64,000 bases of DNA, taken from contig CAZIOT010000006.1 of the NCBI GenBank assembly GCA_964540965.1, positions 62,001 to 126,000 of the forward strand. Direction: 5' to 3'. This document shows, piece by piece, positions 32,006-40,714 of this stretch (the first letter of the stretch is position 1; every line of letters starts with the position of its first letter). The notes under the pieces are model-generated. The model had not been told where the DNA came from, did no database searches, and worked only from the letters and a program-made list of their open reading frames with translations. Source of the DNA: JADYZU01 sp964540965 (GTDB lineage Bacteria > Pseudomonadota > Alphaproteobacteria > Rhodobacterales > Rhodobacteraceae). A program made the translations under genes and the position numbers.

Positions 32006-34399
32006 ATGAAATTCACCCTTTCCTGGCTCAAGGACCATCTCGACACCACAGCCTCGGTGGACGAGATCGCGGCGACACTGACGGACCTTGGACTTGAGGT
32101 CGAAGGCGTCTCGAACCCTGCCGCGAAACTGGCACCCTTCACCCTGGCCAAGGTGCTTCATGCCGAAAAGCACCCCGATGCCGACAAGCTGCGGGTCTGC
32201 ACCGTCCTGACCGACGAGGGCGAAAAGCAGATCGTCTGCGGCGCGCCGAATGCCCGCGCCGGCATTACCGTGGTGCTGGCGAAACCCGGCGATTATGTCC
32301 CCGGCATCGACGTGACCCTCGGCGTGGGCAAGATCCGCGGCGTTGAATCCCACGGGATGATGTGTTCGGAACGCGAGCTCGAGCTTTCGGACGAACATGA
32401 CGGCATCATCGAACTGCCCTCGGGCGAGGTCGGCGAGAAATTCACCGACTGGCTGGCGCAGAACCGCCCCGAAACCGTCGATCCGGTGATCGAGATCGCG
32501 ATCACCCCGAACCGCCCCGATGCCCTTGGCGTCCGCGGCGTCGCCCGCGATCTGGCCGCGCGCGGCCTTGGCACCCTGAGGGCGCGCGATGTGGTGCCGG
32601 TGCCTGCCGATTTCGACAGCCCGGTCACTGTCAGCATCGACGCCGATACGCTGGACGGCTGCCCGCTGTTCGCGATGCGGCTGATCCGCGGCGTCAGGAA
32701 CGGCCCCTCGCCGGACTGGCTGCAGCAGGTGCTGCGAGCCATCGGCCTGCGGCCGATCAACTTCCTCGTCGATGTCACCAATTTCTTCAGCTACGACCGC
32801 GCCCGCCCGCTGCATGTCTTCGACGCCGACAAGGTGCAGGGCAACCTGCGCGTCCACCGCGCGCGCGGGGGCGAGACGCTGGCCGCGCTCGACAACAAGA
32901 CCTACACCCTTGCGCCCGGCCAGATGGTGATTTCCGACGACAGCGGGCCGGTCTCGATCGCCGGGATCATGGGCGGCGAGGCGACGGGCTGCACCGAGGC
33001 AACGGTGAACGTGCTGGTCGAAAGCGCCTGGTGGGATCCGGTGCAGATTGCCTATGCCGGCCGCGCTCTCAAGATCCATTCCGACGCCCGCTACCGCTTT
33101 GAACGCGGGGTCGATCCGGCCTTCACCATCGAGGGGCTGGAACATGCGGTGCGGACCATTGTCGACAATGCCGGCGGGCAGGCCTCGGCGCTGGTGCAGG
33201 CCGGGGCGGTTCCCGATACCGACCGCGCCTACCGCATCGACACCGACCGCGTGCAAAGCCTTGTCGGCATGGAGATTCCGGCCGAAACCCAGATCGCCAC
33301 CCTGCGCGCTCTCGGCTTCCGGATCGAGGGCGACATGGCCCATCCGCCAAGCTGGCGCCCCGATGTGCAGGGCGAGGCCGATCTGGTCGAGGAAGTGGCG
33401 CGCATCGCCTCGCTGACGAAACTGCAGGGCAAGCCGCTGCCGCAGGTGGCCGGGGTGACACGGCCCGTGCTGACCCCGGCGCAGGTCCGGGCCACTGTCG
33501 CGCGGCGGACGGCGGCGGCGCTGGGCTACAATGAATGCGTCACCTATTCCTTCGTCGACCGGCAGGCGGCCACGCTGTTTGGCGGCGGCGAGGACGCGAC
33601 CATGCTGGAAAACCCGATTTCCAGTGAACTCAGCCACATGCGGCCGTCGCTGCTGCCCGGCCTGCTGCGCGCCGCGGCGCGCAATCAGGCCCGAGGGTTT
33701 CAGGATCTGGCATTGTTCGAGGCCGGCCATGTCTTTGCCGGCGGCGAGCCGGGCGAGCAGCGGTTCATGGTGGCGGGCCTGCTGATCGGGCGCACCGGGC
33801 CAAAGGATCTGCTGGGCTCGTCGCGCGCCGTCGATCTGTTCGACGCCAAGGCCGATGCCGAATCGCTGCTGGCGGCCCTGGGCGCGCCGGCCAAGGTGCA
33901 GATCCTGCGCGGCGCGCCGGGTTGGTGGCATCCGGGGCGGCACGGGATGATCGGGCTTGGCCCGAAAAAGATCATGGGCATCTTCGGCGAACTGCATCCG
34001 CGCGTGCTGCGCGAGATGGATGTGAAGGGCCCGGCGGTGGCCTTTACCCTGTGGCCGGACGAGGTGCCGCTGCCGCGCAAGACCGGCGCCGCACGCCCGG
34101 CGCTGGTGCTGAACGACCTGCAGGCGGTGGAACGCGACTTCGCCTTCGTCGTCGATGCCGGGGTCGAGGCGGCGGCGCTGGTCAATGCCGCGCTGGGCGC
34201 CGACAAGGCGCTGATCACCGAGGTGCGGGTGTTCGACCAGTTCGCCGGCGCCGCGCTGGGCGAGGGCAGAAAGTCGCTCGCCCTGACCGTGCGGATGCAG
34301 CCGGCGACGGCAACGCTGACCGAGGCCGAGATCGAGGCGGTGGCGGCGAAGGTGGTCGAGAAGGTCGGCAAGGCGACCGGCGCGGTGTTGCGCGGGTAA
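32006..34399 (+). CDS. pheT: Phenylalanyl-tRNA synthetase beta subunit
   Basis: 797-residue beta subunit. Domains in order: N-terminal tRNA-binding (EMAP-like) domain (FTLAKVLHAEKHPDADKL near 45-62; VCGAPNARAG), B3/B4 editing domain with FDADKVQGNLRVHRARGGE, B5 region with RALKIHSDARYRFERGVDPA, then the catalytic-like core and a C-terminal ferredoxin-fold anticodon-binding domain (PLPRKTGAARPALVLNDLQ). The ATG at 32006 follows AAGGA. It is 42 bases after pheS with a palindromic element between, and its own stop codon lies inside another copy of that element. Confidence 0.97.
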   Translation: MKFTLSWLKDHLDTTASVDEIAATLTDLGLEVEGVSNPAAKLAPFTLAKVLHAEKHPDADKLRVCTVLTDEGEKQIVCGAPNARAGITVVLAKPGDYVPGIDVTLGVGKIRGVESHGMMCSERELELSDEHDGIIELPSGEVGEKFTDWLAQNRPETVDPVIEIAITPNRPDALGVRGVARDLAARGLGTLRARDVVPVPADFDSPVTVSIDADTLDGCPLFAMRLIRGVRNGPSPDWLQQVLRAIGLRPINFLVDVTNFFSYDRARPLHVFDADKVQGNLRVHRARGGETLAALDNKTYTLAPGQMVISDDSGPVSIAGIMGGEATGCTEATVNVLVESAWWDPVQIAYAGRALKIHSDARYRFERGVDPAFTIEGLEHAVRTIVDNAGGQASALVQAGAVPDTDRAYRIDTDRVQSLVGMEIPAETQIATLRALGFRIEGDMAHPPSWRPDVQGEADLVEEVARIASLTKLQGKPLPQVAGVTRPVLTPAQVRATVARRTAAALGYNECVTYSFVDRQAATLFGGGEDATMLENPISSELSHMRPSLLPGLLRAAARNQARGFQDLALFEAGHVFAGGEPGEQRFMVAGLLIGRTGPKDLLGSSRAVDLFDAKADAESLLAALGAPAKVQILRGAPGWWHPGRHGMIGLGPKKIMGIFGELHPRVLREMDVKGPAVAFTLWPDEVPLPRKTGAARPALVLNDLQAVERDFAFVVDAGVEAAALVNAALGADKALITEVRVFDQFAGAALGEGRKSLALTVRMQPATATLTEAEIEAVAAKVVEKVGKATGAVLRG

Positions 34400-34421
34400 G
34401 GTGGGTCAAGACCCACCCTAC
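34396..34421. repeat. Palindromic element, copy 2 (after pheT)
   Basis: Identical over 26 bp to the element at 31960-31985. It lies between convergent pheT and the GST gene, and its TAA (34397-34399) is the pheT stop codon. The perfect 8-bp stem could end or protect both transcripts. Confidence 0.8.
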
Positions 34422-34432
34422 CTGTCACCGGT

Positions 34433-35128
34433 TCAGCGCGGCGGGATGTTCAGCGCCCGCTGCACCGCCGGCCGGGCCAGGAACCGGTCCAGATACGCCG
34501 GCACGTGCCGCAGCCCGTCCCAGCCCAGCACCGGCTTGACGCCGTAATACTCCAGCCCGTTCAGCCAGGGGCCAATCGCCATGTCGGCGATGGAATAGTC
34601 GCCGGCGATCCAGTCGCGGCCCTCAAGCTGGCCCTCGATCACGTTCAGAAGGCGCTTGCCCTCGGCGATGTAGCGGTCGCGCGGGCGCGGGTCCTCGATC
34701 GCCGCCCCGGCGAACTTGGCGAAATAGCCAAGCTGCCCGAACATCGGCCCGACGCCACCCATCTGGAACATCACCCACTGGATGATCCGGTAACGGTCTG
34801 CCGGGGTAACCCCGATGAATTTCCCGGTCTTTTCCGCAAGATAGATCAGGATGGCGCCGCTTTCGAACAATGCGAGCGGGGCGCCGTCCGGCCCGTTCGG
34901 GTCGATGATCGCCGGGATCTTGTTGTTGGGATTGAGGCTGAGGTACTCGGGGCTTTTCACGTCGGCATCGCTGACGGTGACGCGATGCGCCTCATAGGGC
35001 AGGCCGGTTTCCTCGAGCATGGTCGACACCTTGACCCCGTTCGGCGTCGGATAGGAAAACAGCTGCAGGATGCCCGGATTGGCGACGGGCCAGCGGCCGG
35101 TGACGGGGAATTGAGAGAGATCGGCCAT
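34433..35128 (-). CDS. Glutathione S-transferase family protein (YghU/YfcG-like)
   Basis: A 231-residue protein with an N-terminal thioredoxin-like domain (LQLFSYPTPNGVKVSTMLEETGLPYEA, shown here only by its ends: LQLFSYPTPNG and LEETGLPYEA) and the glutathione-site segment LFESGAILIYLAEKTG near 90-105. An all-helical C-terminal domain contains WIAGDYSIADMAIGPWL. The TPNG near the first beta strand resembles YghU/YfcG, which bind two glutathiones and act on disulfides. The ATG at 35128 has GAGGA upstream; longer in-frame extensions are not family-like. No partner genes suggest a specific substrate. Confidence 0.88.
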   Translation of the reverse strand: MADLSQFPVTGRWPVANPGILQLFSYPTPNGVKVSTMLEETGLPYEAHRVTVSDADVKSPEYLSLNPNNKIPAIIDPNGPDGAPLALFESGAILIYLAEKTGKFIGVTPADRYRIIQWVMFQMGGVGPMFGQLGYFAKFAGAAIEDPRPRDRYIAEGKRLLNVIEGQLEGRDWIAGDYSIADMAIGPWLNGLEYYGVKPVLGWDGLRHVPAYLDRFLARPAVQRALNIPPR

Positions 35129-35276
35129 GCGGTCCTCGCGCTTGGTGTTGCAGGGCTGTCCTACCGGGGAAAGGCTGACGAAAAAAGCCATGGAATGCAT
35201 ATCAATCCGCGGGCATTCTGTGCATCGGTGCGCATCCCGAAACAACAGGTAGCGCAGGGACACTGGAAGGACAGAA

Positions 35277-35711
35277 ATGCTTAAAGAATTCCGCGACTTT
35301 ATCGCCAAGGGCAATGTGATGGATCTCGCCGTCGGGATCATCATCGGTGCCGCCTTCACCGCCATCGTCACTTCGCTGGTGAACGACCTGATCAACCCGA
35401 TCATCGGCCTGATCCTTGGCGGGGTCGATTTCTCGAACATGTATGTGGTGCTGTCGGGTGACGTGCCCGCGGGCGCCGGCCTGCAGGTTGCGCGCGATGC
35501 CGGCGCTGCCGTGTTCGCCTATGGCGCCTTCATCACGGCGGTCATCAACTTTCTCATCATCGCCTTCGTGGTGTTCCTGCTGGTCAAGGCGGTGAACCGG
35601 ATCAAGGACACGGCGATGAAGAAGGAAGCGCCGCCGCCGGCCGCCCCCGCCGGCCCGACCGAGGTGGAACTGCTCATGCAGATCCGCGACGAGCTGAAGG
35701 CCAAGGCCTGA
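35277..35711 (+). CDS. mscL: Large-conductance mechanosensitive channel MscL
   Basis: 144-residue osmotic safety valve of the inner membrane. It starts with the N-terminal amphipathic LKEFRDFIAKGNVMDLAVGIIIG, of which FRDFIAKGNVMDLAVG is the family signature. TM1 is about 15-45, a periplasmic loop follows, TM2 is about 80-105, and the cytoplasmic charged helix at the C-terminus ends VELLMQIRDELKAK. GGAAGGA precedes the ATG. Monocistronic by context. Confidence 0.96.
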   Translation: MLKEFRDFIAKGNVMDLAVGIIIGAAFTAIVTSLVNDLINPIIGLILGGVDFSNMYVVLSGDVPAGAGLQVARDAGAAVFAYGAFITAVINFLIIAFVVFLLVKAVNRIKDTAMKKEAPPPAAPAGPTEVELLMQIRDELKAKA

Positions 35712-35824
35712 CACCTTGCGCGCCGGCCCGGATGCGGCCGGCGCGCCCCTGCAGAGCGCCTGCGGCGCCGGGTCCTTGCCTCGTCGTCGCCTTGCGGCTC
35801 CTTCTCAGGCGCCTCCGGCGGGGT

Positions 35825-35914
35825 GTGTTGCCGCGACCGCCACTGGTCCGAGGGCGCGGCAACACGTTATAGACGAAGAATGAGGAAGAGTGGCTCTCTT
35901 GTTCATTCTTCGTC
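35825..35914. repeat. Pair of long inverted repeats in the mscL-ald gap
   Basis: Two nested-free hairpins in tandem: GTGTTGCCGCG (35825-35835) with CGCGGCAACAC (35855-35865), and GACGAAGAATGA (35872-35883) with TCATTCTTCGTC (35903-35914). Arms of 11 and 12 bp are perfect. They sit in the 276-base non-coding gap and end where the AAATATCCT repeat begins. Confidence 0.6.
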
Positions 35915-35974
35915 CCCAAATATCCTCGGGGGGTGAATGCGCCGCAGGCGCAGAGGGGGGCTGAAGGCCCCCCT
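35914..35974. repeat. Rhodobacterales-type intergenic repeat ending in a GC hairpin
   Basis: CCCCAAATATCCTCGGGGGG (35914-35933) is followed by a short GC-rich part and a hairpin AGGGGGGC-TGAAG-GCCCCCCT (35954-35974) with a pyrimidine-rich tail (TCTTCTT) on the plus strand. I recall very similar CCCNAAATATCCTNGGGGG stretches from many Rhodobacterales intergenic regions. The hairpin probably terminates mscL and, from the other side, ald. Confidence 0.5.
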
Positions 35975-35987
35975 TCTTCTTGCTCCC

Positions 35988-37097
35988 TCACGCCAGTGCC
36001 TGTTCGGCGGCAATCCAGTCCAGCCCCTGCGCCGCGGCCACCGCGGGGTGGGTGATCCGCCCTTCATGGACGTTCAGCCCGGCGCGCAGATGCGCGTCCT
36101 CGCTGCAGGCGCGTCGCCAGCCCTTGTCGGCCAGGGCCAGCAGGAAGGGCAGGGTGGCATTGCCCAGAGCCTGGGTCGAGGTGCGCGCCACGGCGCCCGG
36201 CATGTTGGCCACGCAATAATGCAGGATGCCGTCGACGGTATAGACCGGGTCCTGGTGCGTGGTGGCATGCGAGGTCTCGAAACAGCCGCCCTGGTCGATG
36301 GCGACATCGACCAGCACCGCGCCGGGCCGCATCGTCGCAAGTTGCGCCCGCGTCACCAGTTTCGGTGCCGCGGCACCGGGGATCAGCACCGCGCCGACCA
36401 CCATGTCGGCCCTGGCGATCCGGTCGGCGATGGCGGCGCTGTCGGCATATTGCGTCGTCAGCCGGCCCATGAAGATGTCGTCAAGCCACGACAGCCGTTG
36501 CACCGAGCGGTCGAGCACCGTCACATTCGCCCCCATGCCGGCCGCGACGCGCGCGGCCGCGGTGCCGACCACGCCGCCGCCGATGATGACGACATCGGCG
36601 GGCCGCACGCCGGGCACCCCGCCCAGCAGGACCCCGCGCCCGCCATTGGCCTTTTGCAGCGCCCAGGCGCCGACCTGGGGCGCAAGGCGCCCGGCGACTT
36701 CGGACATCGGCGCCAGCAGCGGCAGCCCGCCGCGGGCATCGGTCACGGTTTCATAGGCGATGCAGGTCGCGCCCGAGGCAAGAAGGTCGCGGGTCTGTTC
36801 GGGGTCGGGGGCGAGGTGCAGGTAGGTGAACAGCACCTGCCCCGGCCGCAGCCGCGCCCGTTCTGCCGGCTGCGGTTCCTTGACCTTGATCACCAGATCG
36901 GCGACCCAGACATCCTCGGCGCTGCCAAGCCTTGCCCCGGCGGCCAGATAGTCGGCGTCGGGAAAGCCGGCGCCCAGCCCGGCGCCGCTTTCCATGGTGA
37001 CGGAATGGCCATGGGCCACCGCCTCGGCCGCCGCCTGCGGCGTCAGCCCGACGCGGTATTCCTGCGGCTTGATTTCCTTCGGACAGCCGATGTGCAT
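35988..37097 (-). CDS. ald: Alanine dehydrogenase
   Basis: NAD-dependent interconversion of L-alanine with pyruvate and ammonia, 369 residues. The family N-terminus HIGCPKEIKPQEYRVGLTP carries the conserved pyruvate-binding arginine. KVKEPQPAE, HLAPDPEQT and the Rossmann loop VVIIGGGVVGTAAARVAAGMGA (ends VVIIGGG and AAGMGA, about 170-190) follow, then VAIDQGGCFETSHATTH near the active site. The ATG at 37097 is the only fitting start. It is divergent from an Lrp-family gene, the usual arrangement in which that regulator activates ald in response to alanine. Confidence 0.95.
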   Translation of the reverse strand: MHIGCPKEIKPQEYRVGLTPQAAAEAVAHGHSVTMESGAGLGAGFPDADYLAAGARLGSAEDVWVADLVIKVKEPQPAERARLRPGQVLFTYLHLAPDPEQTRDLLASGATCIAYETVTDARGGLPLLAPMSEVAGRLAPQVGAWALQKANGGRGVLLGGVPGVRPADVVIIGGGVVGTAAARVAAGMGANVTVLDRSVQRLSWLDDIFMGRLTTQYADSAAIADRIARADMVVGAVLIPGAAAPKLVTRAQLATMRPGAVLVDVAIDQGGCFETSHATTHQDPVYTVDGILHYCVANMPGAVARTSTQALGNATLPFLLALADKGWRRACSEDAHLRAGLNVHEGRITHPAVAAAQGLDWIAAEQALA

Positions 37098-37230
37098 TTC
37101 ATGTCTCCCGGTGTTTTCTTCGATCCTCGCGCCGTGCCAGCGGCAGGTGCTGCGAAAATCACCGCTTGATTCCCCCGCTTTGCCGCAGAATCCTGCGCCT
37201 GATATCCCCTTCACGGCAAAGGATTGCGCG

Positions 37231-37689
37231 ATGGAGCTTGACCCGACCGACCGCCGCATTCTGGACATCCTCCAGAAGCAGGGCCGCATCTCGAATGCCG
37301 ACCTGTCGGAACGGGTGCATCTGTCGCCCTCGGCCTGCCATCGCCGGGTGCAGCGGCTTGAGGAAGAGGGGTTCATCGCCGGCTATGTCGCGCTGCTTGA
37401 CCCGCGGCGCATGGGCCATGTCACCACGGTGTTTGTCGAGATCACCCTGACCGCGCAGGCCGACGAGCTGTTGACCGCCTTCGAGGCGGCTGTGGCGCGG
37501 GTGCCCGAGGTGCTGGAATGCCATCTGATGGCGGGGTCTGCGGACTACCTTCTCAAGGTCGTGGCCGCCGATACCGAGGATTTCGCCCGCATCCATCGCC
37601 GTGCGCTGGCCGGCCTGCCCGGCGTGCGCGGCATGCAGTCGAGTTTCGTGCTGCGCACCGTCCGGCAGACAACCGCCCTTCCGGTCTGA
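37231..37689 (+). CDS. Lrp/AsnC-family regulator, probable activator of ald
   Basis: A 152-residue protein: N-terminal winged helix-turn-helix (LDPTDRRILDILQKQGRIS, then SERVHLSPSACHRRVQRLEE) and a C-terminal RAM ligand-binding domain (VTTVFVEITL... ECHLMAGSADYLLKVV). The ATG at 37231 follows AAGGA and gives the standard length; earlier in-frame starts lie inside the divergent ald promoter. The divergent position and family make it a likely alanine-responsive regulator of ald (AldR/BkdR type). Confidence 0.9.
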   Translation: MELDPTDRRILDILQKQGRISNADLSERVHLSPSACHRRVQRLEEEGFIAGYVALLDPRRMGHVTTVFVEITLTAQADELLTAFEAAVARVPEVLECHLMAGSADYLLKVVAADTEDFARIHRRALAGLPGVRGMQSSFVLRTVRQTTALPV

Positions 37690-37704
37690 GGCGGGATTTC
37701 CGCC

Positions 37705-38373
37705 ATGGACTTTCTGCCGGCCCGCGGGAACATGGCGCCCGAGGGACAGGAGGCGGCGATGGTTTCCCGTATCGGGGCCGCGGCAGGGGTCGGCGATTTT
37801 CCGGTGGGCGACATCCTGCGCCGGCTGTCGGCCCTGGCGCTGCGCGACCGGGTGTCGGTCGGCGACCTGCTGCAGGATTTCGGCGAGGCGTCGTTCCTGC
37901 CGGCGCTGATGGTGCCGGCGCTGATCGTGGTCTCGCCGCTGTCGGCGATCTTCTTTCTGCCGACGGTGATGGGCCTGTCGGTGGCGCTGATCGCCGGGCA
38001 GATGCTGTTCGGCCGGCAAAGCCTGTGGCTGCCGCGGATGATGCTGGACCGCGCGGTGCCGGGGGCGCGGCTGGCGCGGGCGGTTCTCTGGCTGGAACGG
38101 CCGGGCGGCTGGGTTGACCGGCAGACGACGCCGCGGCTGACCGTGCTGTTCTACTGGCCGCTGCGTCTGGTGCCTGTGCTGGGCTGCATGGTCTCGGGGC
38201 TGATGATGCCCTTTCTTGAACTTGTGCCCTTGTCGTCCACCGTCCTTGGCCTTGCCATCGTCCTGTTCGCGGTGGCGCTGCTGGCGCGGGACGGGCTGTT
38301 CGTCATTGCCGGGCTTGCCGTCATGGCCATCGCGGCGCTGATTCCAGCGGTCATCGTCTATCGCTTTGCCTGA
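37705..38373 (+). CDS. ExoD-family membrane protein
   Basis: 222-residue membrane protein of the exopolysaccharide-synthesis ExoD family. It has a cytoplasmic N-terminal half with VSVGDLLQDFGEASFLPALMVPALIVV near 51-77 (core motif GEASFLPALMVP) and four or so membrane segments. The family was named for alkali sensitivity and polysaccharide defects in Sinorhizobium; its molecular role is unknown. It begins 15 bases after the Lrp-family gene and may be cotranscribed. Confidence 0.8.
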   Translation: MDFLPARGNMAPEGQEAAMVSRIGAAAGVGDFPVGDILRRLSALALRDRVSVGDLLQDFGEASFLPALMVPALIVVSPLSAIFFLPTVMGLSVALIAGQMLFGRQSLWLPRMMLDRAVPGARLARAVLWLERPGGWVDRQTTPRLTVLFYWPLRLVPVLGCMVSGLMMPFLELVPLSSTVLGLAIVLFAVALLARDGLFVIAGLAVMAIAALIPAVIVYRFA

Positions 38374-38388
38374 CCCTGAAAACGACAA

Positions 38389-38414
38389 ACCCCCGGGCAA
38401 TCTGCCGCGGGGGT
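38389..38414 (-). terminator. Intrinsic terminator of rpsU (shared with the convergent exoD-like gene)
   Basis: ACCCCCgGGCA pairs with TGCCgCGGGGGT across 38389-38414. On the minus strand the hairpin is followed by GTTTGTCGTTTTC, a reasonable T-rich tail for rpsU. It also lies 15 bases past the convergent exoD-like gene. Confidence 0.7.
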
Positions 38415-38448
38415 CGCCGTTGGTTCGCCGAAGTCGCGAAACCCGGTC

Positions 38449-38655
38449 TTACAACAGACCTTCGCGCTGAAGCTTCTTCCGCGCCAGCTTGCGCTGGCGG
38501 CGGATCGCCTCGGCCTTTTCGCGCGCCTTCTTGACGGAAGGCTTTTCGAAGTGCTGCTTGAGCTTCATCTCGCGAAAGACGCCCTCGCGCTGCAGCTTCT
38601 TCTTCAGGGCCCGGAGGGCCTGATCGACGTTGTTGTCGCGAACACTGACCTGCAT
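38449..38655 (-). CDS. rpsU: Ribosomal protein S21 (bS21)
   Basis: 68-residue, very basic small-subunit protein. It begins MQVSVRDNNVDQALRALKKK, typical of alphaproteobacterial bS21, and ends in a lysine/arginine-rich tail (RRQRKLARKKLQREGLL). GAGGTGG precedes the ATG. Transcribed alone. Confidence 0.97.
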   Translation of the reverse strand: MQVSVRDNNVDQALRALKKKLQREGVFREMKLKQHFEKPSVKKAREKAEAIRRQRKLARKKLQREGLL

Positions 38656-38776
38656 GTGGTTTTCACCACCTCTCTAGGTTTGGGGTAAGGGTTGCAGGAA
38701 GCCGCCCCTTAGCAAGCATCCCGTCTTTTGTCCAGCCCGGCGAGGGTCTAGAGAGAAGGGCGAAGGAGACCGAGCG

Positions 38777-39457
38777 ATGACGCAAGTTCCGTCCGAAACC
38801 CGCCTGCTGGTGCAGGCGGCGCTGCCGCAGGTGCCGTTCGACGGCTGGTCGCAGGCAACCTTGAATGCGGCCGCGACCGAGGTCGGGATTCCGGCCGCGC
38901 AGGTTGCCGCTTTGCTGCCGCGCGGCGCCGTCGATCTGGCCGCGGCCGCGCACCGGATCGGCGACGAGGCGATGGTGCAGCGGCTGGCCGCCACCGACCT
39001 GTCGGACTTGCGCTTTCGCGAGCGGGTGGCGCTGGCTTTGCGCATCCGGCTCGAGGTCGCCGGCGGGCGCGAGGCGGTGCGGCGGGCCACCGCGCTGTTC
39101 GCGCTGCCGCACCTTGCGCCCACCGGCGCAGGCCTGATCTGGGGCACCGCCGATGCGGTCTGGACGGCGCTGGGCGACCGCTCGACCGACGGCAACTGGT
39201 ATTCGAAACGCGCGATGCTGGCGGCGGTGTGGTCGGCGGTGGTCCTGTTCTGGCTGGGCGATGACAGCGACAACGGGCAGGCGACGGCAGAATTCATCGA
39301 CCGCCGCATCGGCGAGGTCATGGCATTCGAGGCAGCGAAGGCGAAACTGCCTTCGGCGCTGTCGGGGGGCCTTGGCCGGCTGATGGCCGGGATCCGGGCG
39401 CCGGGGGCGCGCGACGACCTGCCCGGCAAATGGACGGAAGGGGCGCCCCATGGCTGA
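38777..39457 (+). CDS. COQ9-family protein (ubiquinone biosynthesis)
   Basis: 226-residue protein of the COQ9 family: a TetR-like helical N-terminal part and a C-terminal lipid-binding part with LIWGTADAVWTALGDRSTD and WYSKRAMLAAVWSAVVLFWL, the family signature. In mitochondria COQ9 presents quinone precursors to COQ7; in alphaproteobacteria it is assumed to do the same. The last 8 bases overlap the quinone oxidoreductase gene, so they form an operon. Confidence 0.88.
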   Translation: MTQVPSETRLLVQAALPQVPFDGWSQATLNAAATEVGIPAAQVAALLPRGAVDLAAAAHRIGDEAMVQRLAATDLSDLRFRERVALALRIRLEVAGGREAVRRATALFALPHLAPTGAGLIWGTADAVWTALGDRSTDGNWYSKRAMLAAVWSAVVLFWLGDDSDNGQATAEFIDRRIGEVMAFEAAKAKLPSALSGGLGRLMAGIRAPGARDDLPGKWTEGAPHG

Positions 39458-40430
39458 CATGCGTGTCATCGAGATCGCAACGCCCGGCGGGCCCGAGGTG
39501 CTGCAACCGGCGCGCCGCCCGGTGCCGGTGCCGGGCGCGGGTCAGGTGCTGATCCGCGTCGCCTATGCCGGGGTCAACCGCCCCGACGCGCTGCAGCGCG
39601 CCGGCCTTTATGCCCCGCCCAAGGGGGCAAGCGACCTGCCGGGCCTGGAATGTGCCGGCGAGATCGCGGCCATCGGCCCCGATGTCGCGGGCTGGTCGGT
39701 CGGCGACCGGGTCTGCGCGCTGCTGCCCGGCGGCGGCTATGCCGAACAGGTGGTGACGCCGGCGGCGCATTGTCTGGCCGTGCCCGCGGGCCTTGACCTG
39801 CGACAGGCCGCCTGCCTGCCCGAAACCTGTTTCACCGTCTGGTCCAATGTCTTTGTCCGCGGCGGGCTGCAGGGCGGCGAGCGGTTTCTGGTCCATGGCG
39901 GATCCTCGGGCATCGGCACCACGGCGATCCAGATGGCCCGCGCCCTTGGCGCCCGCGTCTGGGCCACCGCGGGCGACGACGCCAAATGCCGCGCCTGCGA
40001 GGGTCTGGGCGCGGAACGGGCGATCAACTACCGGACCGAGGATTTCGTGCAGGTGATGCGCGACGCCGGCGGCGCCGATGTGATCCTCGACATGGTGGGC
40101 GGGCCGTATATCCAGCGCAATATCAGCGCCTTGGCCGATGAAGGGCGGCTGGTGCAGATCGCCTTCCTGCAGGGGCCCAAGGCGGAACTGAACCTTGGCC
40201 CGGTGATGATGCGGCGGCTGACGATCACCGGATCGACGCTGCGTCCGCAATCAGACCTTGCCAAGGCGCGGATTGCCGATGGCCTGCGGGTCGCGATCTG
40301 GCCGCTGATCGCCGCCGGCCGCATCGCCCCGGTGATCGACAGCGAATTCGCGCTGGACGATGCCGCGGCGGCCCATGCCCGCATGGAAAGCTCGGCCCAT
40401 ATCGGCAAGATCGTGCTGCGGGTGCGCTGA
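39450..40430 (+). CDS. NAD(P)H:quinone oxidoreductase (zinc-free MDR family)
   Basis: 326-residue medium-chain dehydrogenase/reductase. It has a GroES-like N-terminal domain (VAYAGVNRPDALQRAG... LPGLECAGEIAAIG), a catalytic-zinc-less substrate pocket and the nucleotide-binding segment VHGGSSGIGTTAIQMARALGA (core GGSSGIGTTAIQ, about 152-163). It resembles the PIG3/QorB branch that reduces quinones with NADPH. Overlap with the COQ9-family gene suggests a shared link to quinone metabolism. Confidence 0.88.
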   Translation: MADMRVIEIATPGGPEVLQPARRPVPVPGAGQVLIRVAYAGVNRPDALQRAGLYAPPKGASDLPGLECAGEIAAIGPDVAGWSVGDRVCALLPGGGYAEQVVTPAAHCLAVPAGLDLRQAACLPETCFTVWSNVFVRGGLQGGERFLVHGGSSGIGTTAIQMARALGARVWATAGDDAKCRACEGLGAERAINYRTEDFVQVMRDAGGADVILDMVGGPYIQRNISALADEGRLVQIAFLQGPKAELNLGPVMMRRLTITGSTLRPQSDLAKARIADGLRVAIWPLIAAGRIAPVIDSEFALDDAAAAHARMESSAHIGKIVLRVR

Positions 40431-40506
40431 CGGCTGTGGCGCGGCGCGGCCTGCGTGCTAGCATGGCGGCAGGGATGGCCGCCGTGGTCATCGGCAGGAG
40501 GACGAT

Positions 40507-40662
40507 ATGGCCAAAGGCACCGACAAGACCCCCGGATCGACCGTGATCAACGCCCAGCCCGGCGGCAAGAAGGCCACGGGCAAGCCCGCTTCGCCCGATG
40601 CCGGCAAGGCCGGGGTCAAGATCGGCCAGGCCGAGATGCCCTCGGGCGGCAAGACCAAATAG
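40507..40662 (+). CDS. Small basic Gly/Lys/Ala-rich protein (51 residues)
   Basis: An ATG at 40507 preceded by a perfect AGGAGG (40496-40501) opens a 51-residue frame ending TAG at 40660-40662. The protein is MAKGTDKTPGSTV...GQAEMPSGGKTK, rich in Lys, Gly, Ala and Pro, with no hydrophobic segment and probably disordered. The strong ribosome-binding site is the main support. It lies alone between the quinone reductase gene and etfB. I do not recognise a family. Confidence 0.6.
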   Translation: MAKGTDKTPGSTVINAQPGGKKATGKPASPDAGKAGVKIGQAEMPSGGKTK

Positions 40663-40714
40663 CGCCCGCGCCGGGCGCTGATCGCTGCCCTGCGGCAAAA
40701 CGCGGCGTTCCATG

